A stretch of DNA of 13,281 nucleotides from an uncultured Lachnospiraceae bacterium (GCA_910588825.1 CAJURF010000090.1:1-13281), one strand, 5' to 3'; positions 6,446 to 13,281 are shown, numbered from the stretch's first letter. Program-made: numbers and translations. Notes: generated by a model from the letters alone, not told the origin.

Positions 6446-6682
6446 ATGCGGGAAAAGAAAAAATATGTTATTTTATCGTTTCATACCACCACAGAGGCCA
6501 TGTCTTTTGAAAAACAATGCATGAGCAATGAGATTCCCGGACGTCTGATTCCCATTCCCAGGGAGATCACTGCCGGATGCGGACTGGCCTGGCGGATTGG
6601 TGCTGAGGAGTATCCGGACTGCAGGCAGAAAATCCAGGATCTGCAGATGAAGTATCAGGACGCTGTGGAATTGCTCTTGTGA
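6446..6682 (+). CDS. DUF3343 protein (putative Se/S carrier-like)
   Basis: A 78-residue small cytoplasmic protein. It begins with a beta strand (YVILSFHTTTEAM), and the conserved block GRLIPIPREITAGCGLAW carries the single invariant cysteine of the family, C45, next to a glycine. The family (Pfam PF11823, formerly DUF3343) is proposed to carry sulfur or selenium as a persulfide or perselenide and is repeatedly found beside the desulfurase type encoded just upstream. Here it most likely accepts sulfur from C336 of that enzyme. AAAGGA ahead of the ATG supports the start. It lies 38 bases after the desulfurase and 16 bases before the ABC ATPase, so it is part of the operon. Biochemical function is unproven for the family as far as I know. 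Confidence 0.85.
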   Translation: MREKKKYVILSFHTTTEAMSFEKQCMSNEIPGRLIPIPREITAGCGLAWRIGAEEYPDCRQKIQDLQMKYQDAVELLL

Positions 6683-6686
6683 CCAT

Positions 6687-6694
6687 AGGAGGGG
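6687..6694 (+). promoter_or_regulatory. Ribosome binding site fixing a TTG start
   Basis: AGGAGGGG is the strongest Shine-Dalgarno match in the cluster and lies four bases before the TTG at 6699. There is no in-frame ATG nearby, and the TTG gives the normal N-terminus of this ATPase family. Confidence 0.8.
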
Positions 6695-6698
6695 AATT

Positions 6699-7487
6699 TT
6701 GGAGGTATCAATTGAACATGTAAAGTTTTCCTATAACAAGGAAGATGTGATACTGGGTGATATTAATCTGGAGGCTTTGGCAGGCTCATTTATCTGTCTG
6801 CTGGGACAGTCGGGCTGTGGCAAGAGCACCCTGCTGAGATTGATCGCCGGGCTTGAGAGACCGGACGAAGGCTCGTTGACGGTGGAAGGAAAGCCTGTGT
6901 CATCCGCAGGTCTGGACCGGGGTGTGGTATTTCAGGATTACGGTCTGTTTCCGTGGATGACTGCGGGAAAAAATATTACGGCTGCCCTAAAAAAGAGATT
7001 TCCGGATATGGGCAAGGGGGACAGAGAAGCCCTTGCCATGGAATGGATGAAAAAAGTGGGAATGGACGAATCTCTGTTTAAAAAACTTCCAGGGGAATTA
7101 TCCGGCGGGCAGAAGCAGCGCTGCGGCATTGCCAGGGCTTTTGCCATTGACCCGCCCATACTGCTGATGGATGAGCCGTTCGGATCTCTGGACGCCATCA
7201 CGAAGGCAAAGCTTCAGGATCTGATACTGGAATTGTGGGAACAGGGAGGAGACCATAAAAAGACGATTTTTTTCGTCACCCATGAAGTGGATGAGGCTCT
7301 TTTGCTGGCAAGCGACATCTGCGTGCTGAGCCAGTCCCCTGCGGAGATTATGTACAGGCATTCCTTTGAAAAGGAAACCCATCCCACCCGGTCCAATATG
7401 TACACGGACCCAGATATCCAGAAGTTAAGAAATTACTTAATCCAGTTAATACACGAAGATGCCGCCGAACGGGCGTCTTTAATATAA
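6699..7487 (+). CDS. ABC transporter ATP-binding protein (SsuB/TauB/NrtD-type)
   Basis: A 262-residue cytoplasmic ATPase that powers uptake through the permease at 8723. It starts at TTG. Walker A is GQSGCGKST (36-44), the Q-loop is in VVFQDYGLFPW, the signature is LSGGQKQR (134-141), Walker B is LLMDEP (155-160) with catalytic E159, and the switch histidine is H195 in FFVTHEVDEAL. The FPW after the Q-loop and the PFGSLD D-loop are typical of the nitrate/sulfonate/taurine/pyrimidine-precursor importer class. The gene order ATPase, binding protein, permease is complete for a one-permease homodimeric importer. The family transports small anionic or zwitterionic compounds, so the substrate cannot be named; the surrounding sulfur and methyl-transfer genes favour an organosulfur or methylated compound, which is inference. 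Confidence 0.92.
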   Translation: MEVSIEHVKFSYNKEDVILGDINLEALAGSFICLLGQSGCGKSTLLRLIAGLERPDEGSLTVEGKPVSSAGLDRGVVFQDYGLFPWMTAGKNITAALKKRFPDMGKGDREALAMEWMKKVGMDESLFKKLPGELSGGQKQRCGIARAFAIDPPILLMDEPFGSLDAITKAKLQDLILELWEQGGDHKKTIFFVTHEVDEALLLASDICVLSQSPAEIMYRHSFEKETHPTRSNMYTDPDIQKLRNYLIQLIHEDAAERASLI

Positions 7488-7512
7488 ATAAAGTTAAAGG
7501 AAGTAGAAAATC

Positions 7513-8676
7513 ATGAAGAAAAAGGTAATTAGTGCACTGCTCTGTGCAGCATTGGCCACAGCATTTTGTACGGGATGCGGGTCATCCGGCGGACAGGGGG
7601 AGAGCCAAACGGCGAAAGAAAACGTGGAAACTGCCCAGGTAAAAACCCAGGGAGCATCTGAGGATGTGCTGAAGGTCAGGGTGGGAGCCCAGCCCACTTC
7701 CGGACAGGTGTTCCAGTTCGTGGCCGATGACCAGGGCTTCAATGAAGAAGAAGGAGTGGAAGTGGAGATGGTATGGCTCAGCAATCTCTCAGACGCTGCT
7801 GCTGCGCTGATGGCTGACCAGGTGGACGTGCTTTCTACATATGGGACCGGAGGCCCGCTGATTCAGGTGGCCAACGGGCAGGACTTTAATCTTTTCGGCG
7901 GGTATATGATTATCGGCGAGACACCGGTATTTGCCAAACCGGATACAGTATTTGAGGATCTGGACAGTTTAAAAGGAAAGACCATCGGCATTACCCGGGG
8001 AGGGACGCCGGATATTGTGCTGAAGGGCATCCTCTACGATGCGGGGATTCCGTTTAAGTATGGGGATGACACCTATATCGGCGGTGAAAAGGATGACCCG
8101 GATCTGGTTACATTCCTGGAATATAAGAAAAATACAGACGTGCTCCAGGCAATCACCAAAGACGAAGTGGATTTCGGCGCCACAGCTACCGGATATGAGA
8201 TCCAGGCCGCTGATCTGGGGCTGGAAGTGAAAATGTGGCCTGATGAATACTGGCCCAACCACTCCTGCTGCCGTATGTTCGGCATGAATGATTATGTACA
8301 AAACAATGAAGAGGTGCTGTACCGCCTGCTTCGTTCCTATCTGCGGGCAGAGGAGTATATGCAGGATAACATGGAGTATGTGTCTGATCTTTGTGTGGAA
8401 AATCTGGACCTGACTAAAGAGACGGCAGATAGTTTTGTACTCAGCGAGCATATGAAATATGACACAGACCCCTTTACAGACAGTGTGACTACTATGTGGA
8501 ATAAGATGGCGGATTACGGATATCTCACAAAAGGGGATATTGATATCAATGACCATTTGAATTCTTCTATTTACAGAAAGGCGCTGGAATCTCTCATCAA
8601 GGATTATCCAGACAGTGAATTTTTCCAGGATAAGATGGAACAGTTCGCAGGCAACAATACGGGAACATTAGAATAG
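7513..8676 (+). CDS. ABC transporter substrate-binding lipoprotein (SsuA/NMT1/THI5-like)
   Basis: A 387-residue extracytoplasmic lipoprotein that captures the transporter's substrate. The N-terminus has a lysine-rich n-region (MKKK), a hydrophobic core and a lipobox CTGC with the lipidated cysteine at C22; cysteine at the -3 position instead of leucine is unusual. A Gly/Ser/Glu-rich linker follows, then the mature domain starts near LKVRVGAQPTSGQVFQFVADDQGF, a pattern of the periplasmic binding proteins for sulfonates, nitrate and thiamine pyrimidine precursors. Further family-like segments are EEEGVEVEMVWL, ADQVDVLSTYGTGGP and GKTIGITRGGTPDIVLK. AAAGGAAG precedes the ATG and the gap to the ATPase is 25 bases. 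Length is somewhat above that of SsuA-type proteins, partly because of the linker and an acidic, aspartate-rich C-terminal half. The ligand is unknown. Confidence 0.9.
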   Translation: MKKKVISALLCAALATAFCTGCGSSGGQGESQTAKENVETAQVKTQGASEDVLKVRVGAQPTSGQVFQFVADDQGFNEEEGVEVEMVWLSNLSDAAAALMADQVDVLSTYGTGGPLIQVANGQDFNLFGGYMIIGETPVFAKPDTVFEDLDSLKGKTIGITRGGTPDIVLKGILYDAGIPFKYGDDTYIGGEKDDPDLVTFLEYKKNTDVLQAITKDEVDFGATATGYEIQAADLGLEVKMWPDEYWPNHSCCRMFGMNDYVQNNEEVLYRLLRSYLRAEEYMQDNMEYVSDLCVENLDLTKETADSFVLSEHMKYDTDPFTDSVTTMWNKMADYGYLTKGDIDINDHLNSSIYRKALESLIKDYPDSEFFQDKMEQFAGNNTGTLE

Positions 8677-8722
8677 GAAACAGTTCTAACGATGAGACAG
8701 ACTTAACGAACAGGAGGACGCC

Positions 8723-9481
8723 ATGACAGGCTTTATAAAGAAAAGATTGGGGATTGTCCTTATCTTCATTGGCATCATTGCCGGGTATGTGCTCTTGACA
8801 GATGTGTTTCATGTGCTGAATACCTTTCTCTTTTACAGTATCACCATAATGCCGGGGATTTTTAAAGAGTATCTGCCTCAGCTGATAGAAGGATTTAAAA
8901 GCTCTATGTATATGCTGGGAATTGCTTACTTTCTGGCAGTGGTTCTTGGGATTGCTCTGGGGTCTTTTATTGGACTTCATAAGCTTGTGAGGCTGAATGT
9001 AACCCCTTATATCAATGCATTCAGTGCAGTTCCGGTTACGCTTTTGACACCTTACGCCATCAATATATTCCCGTCCTTTAAGGTGGCTTCCATTTTCATT
9101 ATATTCCTGGGGTCTTTCTGGATTATCCTGGGGACCACCATCACGGCGGTGATGACCATTGACAAAAGATATCTGGAAAATGCGGCTACACTGGAATTCA
9201 AAGGCATGGAGCGTCTGTTTACCATTGTGCTTCCCGCGGCCTCACCGGGGATTCTTGCCGGATGTACCATTGCTCTTAAGCTGGCATTTATGCTTCTGGC
9301 GGTGGCGGAAATGTTCGGCGCTACCTCAGGTATGGGTTATTTTATACAGTATTATTCTGACTTCGGACGGTTTGATGTGGTGGGAGTGGGATTCATTTTC
9401 CTCGCCATTGTGCTGGTAATTATCATGTACTTATTCGACAGACTGAAGGCTGGAATTTTGCATTGGACCATTAATAATTAG
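8723..9481 (+). CDS. ABC transporter permease (SsuC/TauC-type)
   Basis: A 252-residue integral membrane protein with about six hydrophobic segments (near residues 9-27, 62-84, 98-115, 118-142, 182-205 and 220-240). The cytoplasmic coupling loop has the EAA-type motif around ENAATLEFKGMERLFTIVLPAASPGILAG, which docks on the ATPase. It is the membrane channel of the importer formed with the two preceding genes, presumably as a homodimer. GGAGG about five bases upstream of the ATG supports the start; the gap from the binding protein is 46 bases. Typical length for the family. It is followed after 41 bases by the methyltransferase gene, with no terminator in between, so import and methyl transfer look co-expressed. 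Confidence 0.92.
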   Translation: MTGFIKKRLGIVLIFIGIIAGYVLLTDVFHVLNTFLFYSITIMPGIFKEYLPQLIEGFKSSMYMLGIAYFLAVVLGIALGSFIGLHKLVRLNVTPYINAFSAVPVTLLTPYAINIFPSFKVASIFIIFLGSFWIILGTTITAVMTIDKRYLENAATLEFKGMERLFTIVLPAASPGILAGCTIALKLAFMLLAVAEMFGATSGMGYFIQYYSDFGRFDVVGVGFIFLAIVLVIIMYLFDRLKAGILHWTINN

Positions 9482-9522
9482 AATATATATATCTGAAAAT
9501 TTTATGAAAGAGGTAAAAAGAT

Positions 9523-10611
9523 ATGATGGATCAAATGACACCTGCCCAGCGTGCGGCGGCCATTGCCAATGGACAGGACGCTGACCGGCTTCCCTGTAAT
9601 CCCAATGTGGCCAATGGGACTGCGCGGATTTATGGCTGTAAGATTTCAGAATTCAATACCAATCCCAAGGCTCTGGCACAGGCGCAGATTGCGGCTTACA
9701 GGCGGTTCGGATATGACAGTCTGCGGATTTTTACAGATTTGTTTCCATGGGCAGAAGCTATGGGGGCAAAGGTGAATTTCCCGGAGGACAATACTGCTGA
9801 CCTGGATAAACCTGCCATTACAGATGTGAGCATGATTGATAGACTGGAACCTGCAGACCCCTATAAAGACGGACGGCTTCCCATTCAGGTGGAGGCCATG
9901 AAATATCTGGTAGATGAAGTGGGCGGTGAAATCGGCTGTTCTGTGGGAGTGGTAGGACCCTTTACTAACGCGTTTTTCCTCATCGGGGTGGAAAACACCA
10001 TGAGGCTGATTTTGAAAGACCCAGAATCCATACATAAGTTATGTAAGGTTTCTCTGGAGACTTCCAAAGCCTATGCGGCGGCGGCTATTGACGCAGGACT
10101 GACTCCAGCAATTTCCGAGCCCATGTCGTCCTGCACTGTGGTGAGCCCCAGGGTTTTCAGGAAATACTCTCTGCCCTATCTGAAAGAGCTGGTGGATTTC
10201 ATTAAGAGCAAAGGAAAAGGGACGGTGATCCATGTGTGTGGACAGACCAACAAAATCTGGGAAGATCTGGCAGATATGGGAATCGCAGGGCTGAGCATTG
10301 ATAATGTGGCCAGCATTTCCGAGTGCAAGAAAATGGTAGGCCATAAGACAAAAATCATGGGGAATGTAGACCCCGGCGGAGTGATGTATACTGGAACACC
10401 ACTGGAAGTGCGTCTGAAAACATTGGAGTGTATCCGCGACGGATACGACAATCCCAAAGGATTCATGGTGATGTCAGGCTGCAGTCTTCCGGTGGAAACT
10501 CCCCTTGAAAATATTCAGGCTATGATGGACACGGTGAGAGAAGTGGGTTATCCGGTGGAACTTTCCAAAGTGGAAGAGCTGATGGAAGACTGTAAGAAAA
10601 AGATGCAGTAA
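9523..10611 (+). CDS. UroD-fold corrinoid-dependent methyltransferase (MtaA/MtbA-like)
   Basis: A 362-residue TIM-barrel protein of the uroporphyrinogen decarboxylase superfamily. It has the zinc-thiolate motif of the methyltransferase branch rather than of HemE: H237 and C239 (VIHVCGQTNKIW) and C320 (MSGCSLPVETPLENI). Also present are GNVDPGGVMYTGTPLEV, SVGVVGPFTNAFFLIG and SEPMSS. Such proteins move a methyl group between a corrinoid protein and a thiol or other acceptor, or act as the substrate-side methyltransferase in some anaerobes. The corrinoid protein encoded only 11 bases downstream is the obvious partner. An AGAGG lies upstream of the ATG at 9523; a second ATG directly follows. Direction of transfer and substrate cannot be deduced. 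Since Clostridia usually lack coenzyme M, a CoM role as in methanogens is unlikely. Confidence 0.88.
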   Translation: MMDQMTPAQRAAAIANGQDADRLPCNPNVANGTARIYGCKISEFNTNPKALAQAQIAAYRRFGYDSLRIFTDLFPWAEAMGAKVNFPEDNTADLDKPAITDVSMIDRLEPADPYKDGRLPIQVEAMKYLVDEVGGEIGCSVGVVGPFTNAFFLIGVENTMRLILKDPESIHKLCKVSLETSKAYAAAAIDAGLTPAISEPMSSCTVVSPRVFRKYSLPYLKELVDFIKSKGKGTVIHVCGQTNKIWEDLADMGIAGLSIDNVASISECKKMVGHKTKIMGNVDPGGVMYTGTPLEVRLKTLECIRDGYDNPKGFMVMSGCSLPVETPLENIQAMMDTVREVGYPVELSKVEELMEDCKKKMQ

Positions 10612-10622
10612 GGAGAGGGAAA

Positions 10623-11270
10623 ATGGCAGATAAAGAATCATTATTAAAAGAACTATCCCGTTGTGTCCTGGAAATGGAAGACGAAGAAGTCATTCCTGTG
10701 GCACAGGAATACGCAGACAATGGATTTGATGCGGCGGAAGGCATTATGCAGGGGCTGGTTCCCGGCATGAATCAGGCTGCGGACCTCTATGAACAGGAAG
10801 AATATTTTATCCCGGAGCTGATGGTGTGCTCAGCTGCCATGTACAATGGGCTGGATGTATTAAAACCGCTGATTCCCAAGGAAAATACAGCCTCGAAGGG
10901 AAAAGCGGTGATCGGAGTAGTGGAAGGAGATACCCACGATATCGGGAAGAATCTGGTGAAGGTCATGATGGAGGCCGCCGGATATGAGATGATTGATCTG
11001 GGCAAAGACGTGCCTGTAGAGGAATTTGTGGAGAAAGTCCGGGCGGAACAGGCAGATTTTGTGTGTATGTCCACATTGATGACTACTTCCATGAATAATA
11101 TGCAGAGAGTCATCGAAAGCCTGAAAGAGCAGGGGCTGCGGGAGCAGGTGAAAATCATGGTGGGCGGCGGCCCCATATCTCAGAATTTTGCCGATAAAAT
11201 CGGGGCGGACGGTTACTCTGTCACAGCGGTAGAGGCTGTGAAGCTGGCGGACCGGCTCAGTGGCGTGTGA
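10623..11270 (+). CDS. Corrinoid-binding protein (MtaC/MtbC/MttC-like)
   Basis: A 215-residue cytoplasmic methyl carrier. The N-terminal four-helix cap domain (about residues 1-88, including FDAAEGIMQGLVPGMNQAADLY and YFIPELMVC) is followed by a Rossmann-like B12-binding domain with the DxHxxG signature D103-T-H105-D-I-G108, S150-T-L152, and the glycine-rich GGGP at 181-184. H105 should be the lower axial ligand of cobalt in the base-off/His-on state. It carries a methyl group as methyl-Co(III) between methyltransferases; the immediate upstream UroD-fold gene (11-base gap) and the UroD-fold gene at 12587 are candidate partners. GGAGAGG lies upstream of the ATG. Occasional oxidation to Co(II) would need a reductive reactivator; no RamA- or RACE-type gene is in view, which makes the ATP-driven redox pair in this cluster worth considering for that job. 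Confidence 0.93.
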   Translation: MADKESLLKELSRCVLEMEDEEVIPVAQEYADNGFDAAEGIMQGLVPGMNQAADLYEQEEYFIPELMVCSAAMYNGLDVLKPLIPKENTASKGKAVIGVVEGDTHDIGKNLVKVMMEAAGYEMIDLGKDVPVEEFVEKVRAEQADFVCMSTLMTTSMNNMQRVIESLKEQGLREQVKIMVGGGPISQNFADKIGADGYSVTAVEAVKLADRLSGV

Positions 11271-11347
11271 GAAAATCCAGCATTTATGATGGAGCGGTTA
11301 AGGAATAGTCAGGAGATAACTTTTGAACAGTTTTCAATACAATGAAT

Positions 11348-11354
11348 AAAGGAG
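11348..11354 (+). promoter_or_regulatory. Ribosome binding site selecting the 11363 start
   Basis: AAAGGAG lies eight bases before the ATG at 11363. The in-frame ATG at 11342 is upstream of this site and has no comparable site of its own, so the shorter protein is preferred. Confidence 0.75.
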
Positions 11355-11362
11355 AATATGCC

Positions 11363-12505
11363 ATGGAATTAAGAAAAAATTTACCGGAAATTTTTGAAGA
11401 TTTTGCAGAGGGAAGAAGAAATGCATTTTTAAATGTAAAGAAAATCAAAGACCAGAACAAACCTGTTGTGGGGATTTTCTGTACGTACTTTCCCCAGGAA
11501 CTGGCAGTTGCCATGAATGCAGCAGTGGTTTCCCTGTGCGCCACATCCGACGAGACTATTCCGGCGGCAGAGGCCGACCTGCCCAAGAATCTCTGCCCTT
11601 TAATTAAGTCCAGCTATGGATTTGGAAAAACCGATAAGTGTCCGTTTTTCTTTTTCTCCGACCTGGTAGTTGGGGAGACCACCTGCGACGGAAAAAAGAA
11701 AATGTATGAATATATGGCAGAGTTTAAGCCAGTACATATTATGGAGCTGCCCAACTGCGTCAGTGAGAGAGGTGTCCAGATGTACCGGGGAGAGATCATC
11801 CGCATGAAAGAAAAACTGGAGGAAGTGTTCGGCGTGACAATCACAGAAGATGACATCCGCCGGGGAATTCAGGTGAAAAATGCGGAGAGAGATGCTTTGA
11901 AGAGATTGTATTCTGTTATGAAGGCAGACCCGGCTCCCATTACCGGCACCGACTTGATGAATACATTGGTTGCCACCACATTTAACTTTGAGCGCGAAAA
12001 AATCCCGGCACAGATGGATGCTCTGATTGAGAAAATTGAAAAAGAGGGAAAAGCAGGGGAGAAGAAACCGAGAATTTTGATCACCGGATGTCCCATGGGC
12101 GGCGCAACCATGAAAGTGGTAGAGGCTGTGGAGACAAACGGCGCGTCCGTGGTGGCTTTTGAGAACTGCTCTGGCGCAAAATCGGTGGAAGAAAATGTAG
12201 ACACTTCTAATCCGGACGTATACGAGGCACTGGCGAGAAAATATATGAACATCGGCTGTTCCTGTATGACCCCCAATGACAACCGGATTAAACTGCTGGA
12301 CAGCATGATTGACGAATACCATGTGGACGGTGTGATTGATATGGAACTGCAGGCCTGCCATACTTATGCGGTGGAGGCTCTGCGCATCAAACGCTTTGTC
12401 AATGACGAGAAGAAGATTCCCTATATGAATCTTGAGACAGATTATTCTCAGGCAGACGTGGGCCAGTTGAAGACCAGAGTTGCCGCGTTTATTGAGATGC
12501 TGTAA
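11363..12505 (+). CDS. Double-cubane-cluster-type anaerobic reductase (2-hydroxyacyl-CoA dehydratase D/YjiM-like)
   Basis: A 380-residue Fe-S protein of the HgdB/YjiM superfamily. Family cysteines visible are C78 (NLCPLIKSSYGF), C108 (TTCDGKKKMYEY), C243 (TGCPMGG), C269 (ENCSGAK), C299 and C301 (GCSC) and C332 (QACHTY). Six conserved cysteines bind a double-cubane [8Fe-9S] cluster in the characterised single-subunit members (DCCP), which accept ATP-boosted electrons from a BadF/HgdC-type activator. True 2-hydroxyacyl-CoA dehydratases need two different large subunits and usually a CoA-transferase; only one subunit and no CoA gene are here, so a homodimeric DCCP-like reductase is favoured. The partner ATPase is at 4507. 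The start is set by AAAGGAG at 11348. A 92-base gap precedes it, without a clear promoter. The reductase's substrate, or whether it reduces the corrinoid protein, is unknown. Confidence 0.88.
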   Translation: MELRKNLPEIFEDFAEGRRNAFLNVKKIKDQNKPVVGIFCTYFPQELAVAMNAAVVSLCATSDETIPAAEADLPKNLCPLIKSSYGFGKTDKCPFFFFSDLVVGETTCDGKKKMYEYMAEFKPVHIMELPNCVSERGVQMYRGEIIRMKEKLEEVFGVTITEDDIRRGIQVKNAERDALKRLYSVMKADPAPITGTDLMNTLVATTFNFEREKIPAQMDALIEKIEKEGKAGEKKPRILITGCPMGGATMKVVEAVETNGASVVAFENCSGAKSVEENVDTSNPDVYEALARKYMNIGCSCMTPNDNRIKLLDSMIDEYHVDGVIDMELQACHTYAVEALRIKRFVNDEKKIPYMNLETDYSQADVGQLKTRVAAFIEML

Positions 12506-12586
12506 AGACAGGCAGTAAATATCGGGAATTGGAATTATAAGATTGGAAACGATAATGCAGGAGAATCAGACCAGAGGAGAGCAAAA

Positions 12587-13281
12587 ATGCTGACAGAAAA
12601 AGAACGTCTGAATCAAGTATTCCGGCATGAAAAACCAGACAGGCCCCCGTGTATCTGTCCAGGGGGAATGATGAATATGATTACCACAGAATTGATGGAT
12701 ACCTGCGGGGCAGTCTGGCCCCAGGCCCACACGGATGCCGGGATGATGGCGCAGCTGGCCCTTGCCAATTATGAGCAGGGATGCTTTGAAAATGTGGGTG
12801 TGCCTTTTTGCATGACTGTGGAGGCAGAGGCCCTGGGAGCACAGGTGTCCATGGGGTCAAAGGCTGTGGAGCCCCATGTGGCCCAATATGTGATTGATTC
12901 TGTGGCAGAGTGGAGAAAGCTGAAACCGCTGAATGTGAATGAGGGACGGGCAAAGGTGGTGCTGGATGCCATCCGCATCCTGAAATCAAAAAATCTTTCC
13001 GTTCCCATTATCGGAAATATTACCGGGCCAGTCAGCACTGCAGGGTCGGTGCTGGAGCCGGTTGTTTTCTACAAGGAATTGAGAAAACGCAATCAAGAAG
13101 CCCATGAATTTATGGGATTTGTGACAGAGCAGATCTTAAATTTTGCCAGAGCGCAGATTGAGGCCGGTGCGGATGTGATTGCCATATCTGACCCCAGTGG
13201 CACAGGGGAAATTCTGGGACCCCGTTTTTTCCAGGAATTTGCAGTCACTTATTTAAATCAGCTGCTGGACGGCCTTCAAAG
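12587..13281 (+). CDS. Second UroD-fold methyltransferase (MtaA/CmuA-like), truncated by window edge
   Basis: The first 231 codons of another uroporphyrinogen-decarboxylase-superfamily protein; the frame is open through the last base. The start (ERLNQVFRHEKPDRPPCICPGGMMN) is typical of the MtaA/CmuA methyltransferase branch, in which the PGGMMN-like segment is common; further barrel segments are IIGNITGPVSTAGSVLEP and AGADVIAISDPSGTGEILGPRFF. AGAGGAG at 12573-12579 supports the ATG at 12587. The zinc ligands expected in the last third (HxC and a later C) lie beyond the window, so catalytic competence cannot be judged. It differs clearly from the copy at 9523 and looks like a distinct paralogue rather than a recent duplicate, consistent with one enzyme loading and the other unloading the corrinoid protein. 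The 81-base upstream gap has no terminator or obvious promoter. Confidence 0.87.
   Translation, partial: MLTEKERLNQVFRHEKPDRPPCICPGGMMNMITTELMDTCGAVWPQAHTDAGMMAQLALANYEQGCFENVGVPFCMTVEAEALGAQVSMGSKAVEPHVAQYVIDSVAEWRKLKPLNVNEGRAKVVLDAIRILKSKNLSVPIIGNITGPVSTAGSVLEPVVFYKELRKRNQEAHEFMGFVTEQILNFARAQIEAGADVIAISDPSGTGEILGPRFFQEFAVTYLNQLLDGLQ

Noticed and set aside
9482..9522. Possible cobalamin riboswitch ahead of the corrinoid methyl-transfer genes
   Set aside because: The gap is only 41 bases, far too short. The intergenic region before the LysR gene (3356-3591) also shows no B12-box-like core that I can recognise.
9523..10611. Annotation as heme-pathway uroporphyrinogen decarboxylase (HemE)
   Set aside because: The His-x-Cys and later Cys zinc motif and the adjacent corrinoid protein point to the methyltransferase branch, and no other heme genes are present.
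11271..11362. Internal promoter or operator (TTGAA-N5-TTCAA at 11323-11337) before the reductase gene
   Set aside because: No properly spaced -35/-10 pair was found, and the short dyad is easily expected by chance in AT-rich sequence.
11600..12361. 253-codon open frame on the minus strand
   Set aside because: It is antisense to the double-cubane-type reductase and has no family pattern. The + strand gene explains the region.
11363..12505. Annotation as a true 2-hydroxyacyl-CoA dehydratase subunit
   Set aside because: Those enzymes need a second large subunit and normally a CoA-transferase or CoA-ligase context; none is present, and single-gene DCCP/YjiM-type proteins fit length and cysteine pattern better.

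Overview
The window looks like the chromosome of a strictly anaerobic, Gram-positive Clostridia member, probably Lachnospiraceae or a close relative. The pointers are an electron-bifurcating-type NuoE/NuoF (HydC/HydB) pair, a rubredoxin, a BadF/HgdC-type ATPase with a 2-hydroxyacyl-CoA-dehydratase-like iron-sulfur protein, corrinoid methyltransferases, purine-rich Shine-Dalgarno sites and moderate GC. All convincing genes are on the + strand. The organism call is an inference from gene content only.

Region 1 (1-2471): a thioredoxin-fold [2Fe-2S] subunit (HydC/NuoE-like, 5' end unclear or cut by the window) and a 624-residue NADH/FMN/Fe-S subunit (HydB/NuoF-like), closed by a strong intrinsic terminator. 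No catalytic HydA follows. Region 2 (2506-3355): two short units, a Nim-like flavin-binding pyridoxamine-phosphate-oxidase-fold protein and a rubredoxin, each with a plausible promoter. The rubredoxin stop codon lies in the loop of its terminator. Region 3 (3356-3591): an intergenic stretch with a second inverted repeat, an ATC-N9-GAT LysR-type operator candidate and a TTGACA promoter.

Region 4 (3592-13281, running off the right edge) is the interesting part. It is one co-directional, tightly packed run of eleven genes: LysR regulator; ASKHA [4Fe-4S] ATPase activator; class V cysteine desulfurase/selenocysteine-lyase-like enzyme; small DUF3343 (Se/S-carrier-like) protein; ABC ATPase; lipoprotein binding protein; ABC permease; UroD-fold (MtaA/MtbA-like) methyltransferase; corrinoid protein; single-subunit double-cubane-type reductase (YjiM/DCCP-like); and a second, truncated UroD-fold methyltransferase.

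Read together, region 4 suggests import of a small anionic or methylated compound, methyl transfer through a corrinoid protein, and an ATP-driven very-low-potential reduction by the activator/double-cubane pair. A dedicated sulfur (or selenium) mobilisation module lies between the regulator/activator and the transporter. Each family is known. I do not recognise this exact combination as a characterised pathway, and its substrate cannot be read from the sequence. No RNA genes, CRISPR arrays, insertion sequences or cobalamin riboswitch were seen.
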